This document shows, in pieces, positions 55,943 through 64,000 of a stretch of DNA of 64,000 nucleotides. The notes under the pieces are model-generated. The model was given only the letters and a program-made list of their open reading frames with translations, was not told where the DNA came from and did no database searches. Source of the stretch: Azolla caroliniana. Its lineage: Eukaryota; Polypodiophyta. The stretch is taken from positions 30,318,001 to 30,382,000 of the forward strand of contig JBHGNT010000001.1 of assembly GCA_043228905.1 (NCBI GenBank). Direction: 5' to 3'. Within the stretch, counting starts at the first letter, position 1. Every line of letters starts with the position of its first letter. Position numbers and translations under genes: made by a program.

Positions 55943-56366
55943 ATGGTCCGGTCGAGCGCCAAAAGACGCGCAAAGCGTTCTTCAATCTCCTGGAGGAGCA
56001 CTGACGCGTTTCTCCCCTTTTCGGGGGTCTCTAACCCATTCCATGAAGTCCCGTTTCGAAAGCCGAAGTGCGTCATCAAGCCCGTATTTTTCGAGGAGCC
56101 GACCTTCAAACTCTTCCCAGGTCCGGCTCTCAGCTCGTACCTCGAGCACCTCCGCATGGATGCCCGGTCAGTCGCCTTTCTTCTGTAATGTCTCTCATTA
56201 CCATCTCGGCCCGGTAGGCCTCCAAATAGCTCGTGGCGTCCTTCCCACCGAACCGGCACGATACGACCGCTTCAATAGCCCTATCCAGGGCGCTTGCGCC
56301 TTCACGCGCACTCACTATCCGATCCACAACCGAAGCCATGGCCTCCGCGATATCCGACCCCCTCAT
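55943..56366 (-). pseudogene. gag: J Gag N-terminal part
   Basis: Starts MRGSDIAEAMASVVDRIVSA at 56366, has a frameshift near 56170, and runs to FARLLALDRTI at 55943, where M is joined. It is the N-terminal partner of 44897-46436. The superfamily PBS follows at about 56389-56406, then the 5' LTR. Confidence 0.8.
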
Positions 56367-57129
56367 CTTTCTATTCCTCTACCGCCTGTTCACGTCGGGT
56401 TCACCAAATATATCGCGATGTTACGCGCATGCTTGGAGAACGAGGTGGAACCACCGAGGTCTTGGACCGAGAAATAGCTGACAAGGAGGAGAACGGAAAG
56501 GCAACGACACACTTGCACATGCACAGACACGGGAGCACACAGGAATCACAGTCCAACAACACAGCAAAACGAGACGACTAGAAGTCCGAGTATATGAACA
56601 TATATGTATATAAATATATATGTATATATCAAAACGGTTACAACTAACAGGCCGGCAAGGCGAGCACCGCCACCTGTTCACTCACACATAGAAGAGCGAG
56701 ATGGAGACTCTACCGAAAGCACACAGGCGTTCCACGGAGCAGAGTCAGCGTCCCGAAAACCTGCGCAAAATGGCTATGGAGAGTGGCAGAGGAGAAGGGC
56801 TCGGTCCCAATCCGGCAGCACTTTTCCTCTCTAACGCACGATTCCTTTTTCATTCCTCTCCCTCTCTTTTATAGCCCAAGGAGGGAGGCCGTTATCATCC
56901 GTTGTCGCGTTGTTTCGCGCGTGCGTGGAGAACAAGGCGGGACCACTGGGGTCTTGGACCGAGGAATAGGTGAGAAAAGGGAGAGAGAGAGAGACACGCT
57001 CACACACGTATAGACAAAGAAGCGCACAGGAACACGGCCCAACAACACAGGAAGCACGAGTTGAGCAGGAGATAGAGTATAAGAACACTAGTGCATGTAT
57101 ATAAGTATACGTATGTATTTGTATGTATG

Positions 57130-57978
57130 GCTGCAGTCGTCTTGTTCTACAGGGCTTGGCCTTCAACCTGGTTCGTTAGATTCTCTCGAGCCAGCACCAG
57201 ATACCGCATCTGTCCTACCCCCATTGGCATCGTCACCAAATCCACCATCCACTTGAAGTGGACGGTCGAAGGGTAGGTTGGGTGAAGCTCGTCCCTGTGT
57301 CGAATCATGGAGTGCACCTAACAGCTTTCGCAAGTCGTCACGAACCGATGCACGTCCCGGTATAGTCCCGGCCACCAGTACTTCCCCTTTAGCTTTTCGA
57401 ACATGGCCCACGTTCCACAGTGTCCAGCCCAAGGACTATCGTGGTACGCCGCCAGCAAATCCTCTTGTTCCTCCTTCTTCGCCACCACTCGGAGCGGGGT
57501 GCTTCCATATGTACCCATCCCGGAGAAAGAATCGGTACGCTTTCTTCCGAATCCGGTTGGCCTCATCCTTTGTCCATGCCGCGTCCGGTGTCATTGTTTT
57601 CAGGAACCTGCCGATCTGCAGCCACTCCCCGTCGTACTTACCCTCGTCGAAATCGTTAAGCGTTGGAGTGCATTCCCTGCCGGTTGTTACATAAGCTGCC
57701 TCGAAGAAGTCCACGCCGACTTCCTCGTCCTCTGAAACCATGCCGCCCTCGTTTTCAAACCTCGCCCTGTAAAGCATGTCGGCCATGGCATTGTCTTTCC
57801 CGGAAATGTGTCGTATTTCCGGATTCAGGAACTTGATGTACGCTATCCACCTGAGCATTGCCAGGTCCGGCGTCACGCATCCGGTTACCATGCCAAGAAT
57901 TGGCAGGCAGTCTGTCTCGATAATTACCTCTGTCCCGATCAGGTAGTCTTTATCGGCCTTTACCGCCGAAACGATACC
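57130..57978 (-). pseudogene. pol: N integrase (truncated) and RNase H
   Basis: RNase H part IRHISGKDNAMADMLYRA, then integrase finger (GHCGTWAMFEKLKGKYWWP, TTCESC) and the first core segment around EPGG/LTNQVE, cut just after the NKTT-type motif by the LTR fusion at about 57129. The second and third catalytic positions are lost. Stops near 57319 and 57979 and a frame change are present. Confidence 0.8.
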
Positions 57979-59671
57979 CTAGAGCTCGCGTTTAACCTGG
58001 GCATATCCTCGATGTCGCTCGCTGAGGACCTTCGCGCCGAACCGGATCGGGAAACGCATGCCGTCCTCGTCCTCTTGGTTGACGACCCATCTGATCCCGG
58101 TCGGACTCGTGTCTATCGTTACGTAAATTGGAGTGTCCTTTCCGTAGACAGCCTTTCGGAGCGTCGGAGCTGCGGCAAGTGCTTCCTTCATCTTTCGGAA
58201 AGACTCTGTATGCTCGTCTCTCCACTCGAATTTCCGCCCCTTTTTCAGCAACCCGTATAACGGCTCCGCGACGTGGGCGTAATGCAGGATCCATATGTGG
58301 AAGAACGCGCATGCTCCCAAGAACCTCCGAACCTCCGTGACCGAGCTACAGTCGTGCTTCATCGCGGAGATGGCTTCTACCTTAGCCGGAGACGGTTTCT
58401 GGCCGTACGACCCGCATAGGTGTCCGACGACCATGATCTCTGATTGCCCGAAGGCCGATTTTTCCTTGGAGAAGGTGAGCCTCGCGCCCTCTAACCTCTG
58501 CAACACCTTCTCGCAGTCATCGATGTGCGTCGCCATGAATTTCCGGCACCCGTCCGGTCCGATCGTCTCGTCCTTTTCCTCCACCGGGCATCCCTTGATC
58601 GGGACATCGTCCAAAAACGGCATGGTGATGTTCGGGATACAATCCCTCAGCACCTTGTTCATGGCCTTCACCATGTGAGCCACCGAGTTCGTCCCTCCTT
58701 GCGGTAGGGTACACATCCGTACTAGGCCGAGAGGAGTTCGCATTGTCGTGATGTCTCTGCTCTCTATGGCTAGCTGGAACTGATCGTACCCCGAGTAGAG
58801 ATCACCGACCGAGTAAATCAACCTTCCGGCGAAGGCCTCCGCGAACTCGTCTATTGTTGGTCCGATTCCTGCGTTTCGAATGGTCACCTTGTTGACCGGC
58901 TGCAGGTCTTGAATAAAGCACAGCGTGCCGTCCTTCTTCGGCACGGTAAACCACCGATTCGAGTATGGGGCACTCGACGGTTCGAGGATGCCCATCTCGA
59001 CCTTTTGCTTTAACAGCTCCATCAGCTTCAGGATGTGAGCTCTGGGTACTGGAATCGGTTTGAGACTCCACGGCACATGCGGTACCGTGAATATCACCAT
59101 CGGTTCCACGACTGTCGGGTCTACGCACCCAATCTCCTCCGGTGAGAATGCGAAAGCCTTCCCGTGCCTTCCGAGCATTCCCCGAAAACGGTCCTCTTCC
59201 GCCAGCAGTAGGAAGCCGCCCCCACCGATTTTGAGCTCACGTAGCGTTATGTCGGTGAACGTGTGTCCTATGCATGCCGGATTTCATAAACTCGAGTCCG
59301 AAGCAACCCCCTTTATTCGTAACTCGATGCCCTCCGGCAAGGGAGCCGCGACTGGCCTCACCTTCCGGTCCACAGTCTTGTATTTCGTGTCCACCCGGGC
59401 CGTCCGATCCGACTCTAGCCCTCTACTGAAGTTCGCGATGACTTCGTACATCCTTTCCGAACATACCGGAATTGTCTAGTCCTCTTTAAGGACTCCTCCG
59501 ACTACCTCTCGCAGCTCCCCCAAGGTATCGTCGAAAAAGACCGCCTCCACGGCTCCGTTGATTTCCTCTCCAGGGTCGATGATACCACATGCCCGAAGTC
59601 GCTCCTCCGCCCTTTTCTTCTTCCAGCCAACGACGTCGACTATCGTACACCCTCCGTTGTCGAAGAACCAA
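57979..59671 (-). pseudogene. pol: N reverse transcriptase and start of RNase H
   Basis: A 399-codon open stretch from MLGRHGKAFAFSPEEIGC to GYAQVKREL: WFTVPKKDGTL, IQDLQPVNKVTIRN, SVGDLYSGYDQFQL, active site MPFLDDVPIKG, VVGHLCGSYGQKPSP, and RNase H start VTIDTSPTGIRW. TAG at 57979 replaces the Trp of LWGIVSAV. Upstream sequence to about 59671 (KYKTVDRKVRPVAAPL, GGGGFLLLAEEDR) is in shifted frames with stops. Confidence 0.85.
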
Positions 59672-59771
59672 AATTTCCTACTTATAGTACAGGTCTTCTT
59701 CGCTATGGTACACTTGTGGGGTTCCCCCGGAGTGTCCGGACTATCGCGGCCCCACGCCTTGATAGCCCTCT

Positions 59772-61857
59772 CTAAAACTCCTCTCGGTTGTCGCCCCCGA
59801 GGGTCTCGCGGTTCCGTTCATGGTTCGGTCTCACCGTCAGGAACTGGACCGAGTGACGCTCATCCTGGCTCTTGACCCTTGCATAGGCCGAGTCGTTGTC
59901 CAGCACCTTGGTCTCCATTCGTGCTGCCGTGATGTACAGTTCTCCTAGTATAACCGGATGTGAGGACGTCTCTTGCACGAAGAAGTGCTGGTCAATCTCG
60001 ACATCGCCGATCTTTACTCGTACATTCGGGCAGGCTCCATGCAGTTCTTCGGTGGCACGCGTTGCTGCCCGTATTTTCCACCCGTGCTTGGTGTTGATCG
60101 GCCATTTCCCCTTCTTGTAGAAGTCCATGGACATCAAATTGATTTCTGAACCGTGGTCCACCAACGCCACCACCGGTTCATGAACATCTCTGATCTTCAC
60201 GGGGGTCTCCGTGGTCGCTCTAGCCCAATGCGGCCTCGAATAGTGGCTCTCCGCCAACTCGTCTTCCAACGCCATGTCCTCTATGTGCGTCGTCCGCACC
60301 TCTACCGGCTTCTCCGGTTCTGTCTCCATCGACAGCCTCTTCCTCTTCACCAAGTCTACGATGGAGTCGTGGAACTCCTTCTTGGCGATCCCGAGCACTT
60401 CCCTCAGCGACAGTTCCACCTTGTTGTCGAGGATTCGTTCTTCCAGGACCTTTCGCAGGTCCGTGGATCTTTCGATTTCTGTGCCCAGCCGGTAGCCGCC
60501 CCTCTTGGGATTATCTTGGGCGTCGGTTACACCGGCCTCATTCCGCCTTTGCCCGAATCGAGTTTCATATCGTTGCGAGGTCCTGGCCCCTCCGGTTTTC
60601 CCTACCCGCTTGTCCTCCACCAGAGCCTCGTAGTTTTGACAAGCGGCTTCGACGAAGCCCGTCTTTTCTTCCACCGAGTCACTCCACCCGGTTACCTCCC
60701 GGACCCGTTTTTCCGCGCGGTCCGCCTCTTCTTTCCTTAGTCGTGCGCCGGTGAGGCCTTCTAGCATCGTCGACCAGAACTCGGCTTTGTTCGTCTTCGG
60801 GGCCTCGCCACCTCCGACCCGAATACCAGCTGACGCCGAGTAGTGGACGGTCTCCGCGTGACGAGCCGCCGCCTCCTCCATCAGCCCTTTCATACCTCCT
60901 CGCCTGACGTTCAAGTCCAGGGCCCTTCGGGTCTCACTGACGTGCACCCGACCATTCCACAGGTACACCACGTTGCTTCTCATTGCCTCGGCGAAGTCCC
61001 CGCAGTCCTTCCGGATGTGGCCAACCGTGTCACACCACATGCAACTGTTTCCAGCCAGAGGTCGTCGGTCACGAGCCTGTTCGCCACCATCCCTCCGTGC
61101 CTGGGCGATCTGGAGGTCCTTTACCATCCGCGTCAGTTCCTCCAGAGCTGCTCCCCCGGACAAGCCCTTGACCATGCCGGTCGAAGCCGAGCCGGTCTCG
61201 AGCCAATCTCAGGTCTCTTCCCTTCGCATTGGTGGTGTTGGCTCGAGCTTCCTTGCTGCGACAGAGCCCGCCCCTGTCGATCCTTTGTCGACCCATTCCC
61301 GTCGTTTGTCGAAACGGCCACAGACCCTCTTCACCACGGCCCAGTCGGCCGTCAGCCCGTCATCAGTCACCAATAGGAGGCCTACTTGCTCCCGATCCCG
61401 TTCGTCAACTGACTTACCAAACAATAGGACACGACGTGTGTCCATAATGGTCCGGTCAAGCACCGAGAGGCGCGCGAAGCGTTCCTCAAACTCCCGAAGG
61501 AGCACCGACGCGTTCCTTCCTTTGTCGGGGGTCTCCACCCACTCCATGAAGTCCCGCTTCGAAAGTCGAAGCGCATCTTCAAGCCTGTATTTTTCGAGGA
61601 GCCGACCTTCGAACTCCTCCCAGGTCCGGCTCTCGGCCCGTACCTCGAGCACCTCTGTATGGATGCTCGACATCGCCACTCGAGGGAATCCGGCTAGACG
61701 CCTCTCTTCCGGAATGTCCCTCATTACCATCTCAGCCCGGTAGGACGCCAAGTAGCTCGTGGCATCCTTCCCACTAAATCGGTTGATCGTACCGACAACC
61801 GCCTCGATAGCCCTATCAAGGGCGTCGGTGCCTTGGCGAGGTCCGACCCCCTCATCT
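59772..61857 (-). pseudogene. gag: N Gag-protease (one stop, N-terminal deletion)
   Basis: Gag from about 61857 with a small deletion and frameshift in the first codons, then RAEMVMRDIPEERRLAGF and TWEEFEGRLLEKY, stopping at TGA near 61209 where relatives read CGA. The next open frame holds the zinc knuckle CMWCDTVGHIRKDC, LSLREVLGIAKKEFHDSIVD and protease VALVDHGSEINLMS/HPVILGELYI, ending at 59772. Confidence 0.85.
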
Positions 61858-61899
61858 TCTACTCCTCTGCCGCCTGTTCACGTCGGGTTCACCAAAAGA

Positions 61900-62593
61900 T
61901 GTCGCGTTGTTTCGCGCGTGCGTGGAGGACAAGGTGGGACCACTGGGATCTTGGACCGAGGAATAGGTGAGAAAAGGGAGAGAGAGAGAGACACGCTCAC
62001 ACACGTATAGACAAAGAAGCACACGGGAACGCGGCCCAACAACACAGGAAGCACGAGTTGAGCAGGAGATAGAGTATAAGAACACTAGTGCATGTATATA
62101 AGTATACGTATGTATTTGTATGTATGCAGACGACTCGAACGGTTACAGCCGATTAGGTCGGCGAGATGGATGCCAACGCCTGATCACCCACGCACACAGG
62201 GGAGCAAGATGGAGATTCTGCCGGAAGCACACGAGCGTTCCACGAAGCAGAATCAGCCTCTCGAGAACCTGCGCAAAAGAAAGCTATGGAGAACGATAGA
62301 GCTCGGTCCCAGTCCGACATCACTTCGTCCCCTCTAGTGCGCAATACCTTCTCTCCTCGTCTCCCTCTCTTTTATAGCTCAAGGAGGGAGGTCGTTTCAC
62401 CCGTTTACATCACATTAATTCTCTGTCCTTTTGGACAGAGATACTCCTCGATTCCCCCTATAGAATATTGCTACCTAGGATTTGACTTTTGTGCCTACCT
62501 ATCTACTATACAACAAGGAGCGTGCCCACGTGTAAGGGCCGGTTCACACACGCTATACACGGTTTGTGCCTGGGAACGGTTTTCTTCACAACA
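61900..62593 (-). repeat. N 5' LTR (694 bp)
   Basis: Starts TGTCGCGTTGTTTCGCGCG and ends CTTCACAACA. Its first 230 bp match 56903-57129. The superfamily PBS lies just inside on the minus strand (CACGTCGGGTTCACCA on plus, about 61879-61894). Confidence 0.9.
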
Positions 62594-62796
62594 CCGTTAC
62601 ATCACATTAATTCTCTGTCCTTTCGGACAGAGATACACCTCGATTCTCTCCCTATTGAATGCGTGCTACCTAGGATTTCACCTCAACCGACTTGTACCTA
62701 CCTACTTACCATACAACGAAAAGTGTGCTCGTGTGTAAGGGCCGGTTTACACACGCTAAACTCGGTTTCCGCCTAGGGACGGTTTTCTTCACGACA

Positions 62797-63214
62797 CCAT
62801 GGTGAGAATTTACTGTAGTATTCTATACACGTGGATAAGTGTGAGGGTTAAATGAGAGTGTAAAGAAGGGGAGGATTACTTCTAATACTCGGGATTTAGA
62901 CAACCCATTAGGCCAAGTGTGAACATGGCTGGGGGCCTTGGGTATTGCTATAAATAGAGGCCTAGCTACCCTCATTTTAGGATCTGGTTGACTACATCGA
63001 GACTCTGTCTTGTGGTGGGTCAACTCTTGTAGCGAGCGCGCCAGCACCAGGTAAGACTCGACGCCACGGCAGTGGTATGGGACGCCGATCGAGGCTCAAG
63101 TTCATCTCGATCCCTTCGCTCGGGGGTTGTCGAGTGGATCGGCACCCTTCTCTCTGTCTCTCCTTTCTTTCTATCTACCTAGATCTATCCTTATCTAATG
63201 CTTATTTTAGTACA
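62797..63214 (+). repeat. D 3' LTR, main part
   Basis: Continues the LTR opened at 34528 after the duplicated CCAT. TATAAATA at 62949-62956 is a clear TATA box. The downstream region is GC-richer with CTCTCTCTGTCTCTCC. The end is taken at TTAGTACA because B-like gag sequence begins at about 63220; no second LTR copy is available to confirm it. Confidence 0.6.
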
Positions 63215-64000
63215 TGTCTCTAATAGACCTCATCCTTGGCATTTGTAACTGGTGTTTCGAACGTCGTTCGAAAAGCCGGTTATCACATCGTACCGCTCAA
63301 TTGATTGCCTCCATGGGCGATTTTGGTTCTTCGGGGAAAGTCAATAGTAAGTCTTTGACATCATTTCATAGGCCATATCGAAATTGCTCCATCAATGCTT
63401 GATTATCCTAGGGGATATTAGAGGTGAGTAGATGGAAATTTGCAGCGTAAGCGGAGGCTGGACGATCATATTGACGTAATCGTTGGATTTTGTTGATTGT
63501 CTTCCTTATGCTATCAGTATCTCCAAAACAAGCTTGAAACTCGCTGATAAGCTCCTCAAAATTATTTAGTAATTGAGATCTTTTTTCTAACAACAGAGCG
63601 AATCATGCCAAAGCTGAGCCGCTCAACAACGTGTCTACTAGACCCACTCATGATGCATCGGTGGGATATCGGGAAGGGTGCATTTGAATGACTAATCGTA
63701 CATAATTAAGGAATCCTCTAAACTGTGAACCCGTTCCATCGAATTTAATAGGAAGGATGATATTGGGTTATTTATGAATCCCTTGAGTACTTGGTCCTTG
63801 TTGTTGCAATGCTACAATGGTTGCTTAAAGTTGTTGCACTTGTAATGCTAGCTCCCCATGTTGTTGTTGCACTTGCTGCTTTTCTAAAGAGATTTGTTGA
63901 AGATCCCCTAACGACTGTTGATTTTCTTGTTCCAATGCGACAAACCTTTCTTTCAAGCACTGCAGCTCCGAGAAAACAGATTAGTATTCTTGATCGTTAA
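63215..64000 (-). pseudogene. gag: P: gag fragment of a B-like chromovirus
   Basis: Minus-strand sequence matching B Gag. From right to left it covers the coiled-coil start, the LLNNFEELISEFQACFGDTD and DRPASAYAANFHLL segments, then VKDLLLTFPEEPKS and RLFERRSKHQLQMPRM. Several stops and indels are present and it is clearly older than B. It runs off the right edge of the window and is interrupted by D on the left, making it the oldest visible layer. Confidence 0.8.

Larger units (their letters stand above)
56903..62593 (-). mobile_element. N: ACGG-superfamily element with a 3' deletion
   Basis: Flanked by CCGT (56899-56902, 62594-62597). The 3' LTR survives only as 56903-57129 and is fused directly to integrase, losing the rest of that LTR, the polypurine tract and the integrase C-terminus. 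The 5' LTR (61900-62593) is complete. RT and gag-protease are the best kept of this family after A1. Confidence 0.85.
34558..62796 (-). mobile_element. J: ACGG-superfamily element, heavily interrupted
   Basis: Minus-strand element inserted in the D LTR, flanked by CCGT (34554-34557) and CCAT (62797-62800, one transition away). Left (3') LTR is 34558-35129; right (5') LTR is 56411-56902 plus 62598-62796. Pol fragments lie at 35183-38685 and 44151-44817, and gag-protease at 44897-46436 and 55943-56366. K, L, the junction at 46437, I, H, M and N are inside it. Confidence 0.8.
56411..62796 (-). repeat. J 5' LTR, split by N
   Basis: Pieces 56411-56902 and 62598-62796. Starts TATCGCGATG (TG mutated to TA) and ends CTTCACGACA. 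Minus-strand GCTATAAAAG lies near 56870. The second piece matches 34927-35129 of the left LTR closely. Confidence 0.85.
7480..63214 (+). mobile_element. D: chromodomain Ty3/Gypsy element, split by E, C+B and J
   Basis: Its pieces are 7480-7681, 23824-23848, 30212-34557 and 62797-63214 (end approximate). The reading frame of gag continues across the E and C insertion points once the duplicated TATTT and ATACC are counted once. This shows that the pieces belong to one element. Order is gag, protease, RT, RNase H, integrase, chromodomain, polypurine tract, 3' LTR. The 5' LTR is not in the window; A1 abuts the D leader at 7480. At its far end D meets a minus-strand gag fragment of a B-like element (P). 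Confidence 0.75.

Overview
The window is plant nuclear DNA made almost entirely of nested LTR retrotransposons. I found no host gene. Signs of a land plant are a Tork-like Ty1/Copia element primed by initiator-Met tRNA, a Tat-like Ty3/Gypsy element, chromodomain Ty3 elements and an 18-bp plant-type telomere motif. Two Ty3 groups (a Tcn1/sushi-like chromovirus, and a group with PR fused to Gag, a D-H-G protease and an F-L-D-D RT) look closer to fungal and other non-angiosperm elements than to the usual angiosperm lineages. A non-seed plant (lycophyte, fern, bryophyte) is therefore plausible but not proven.

Most of the nest can be resolved from target-site duplications (TSDs). At the right edge is a minus-strand gag fragment of a B-like element (P, about 63215-64000). 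Next to it is D, a plus-strand chromovirus whose pieces run from 7480 to about 63214. D is interrupted by E (7682-23823, TSD TATTT), by solo Copia LTR C (23849-30211, TSD ATACC) and, in its 3' LTR, by J (34558-62796, TSD CCGT/CCAT). A minus-strand element A1 (249-7479) abuts D's 5' leader. E holds a nearly intact Copia element F (12248-17614, TSD CGATG) and solo LTR G (17931-18576, TSD AGATG). C holds chromovirus B (24512-30171, TSD GTGGC). J (minus strand) holds solo LTR K (37800-38487), the pol-less element L (38686-44150), a scrambled junction (46437-47064), element I (47065-53765, plus), a Copia 5' end H (53766-55104), a 5' LTR piece M (55105-55942), and N (56903-62593) inside J's own 5' LTR.

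A1, I, J, K, L, M and N form one superfamily with LTR ends TGTCG/CGACA (or TGTTG/CAACA) and an unusual primer-binding site. Wherever their edges can be read they make 4-bp duplications of ACGG (= CCGT), allowing single transitions. Most coding regions are broken by a few nonsense codons or small frameshifts; many of the stops look like C-to-T changes. The freshest elements are A1, F, L and B.

The strongest leads are: ACGG target specificity; a likely self-primed mechanism in B; a long extra 3' coding region in E; the pol-less Gag element L with a repeat-protein region; a telomere-like patch in the gag gene of I; and a perfect 30-bp hairpin at the scrambled junction inside J.
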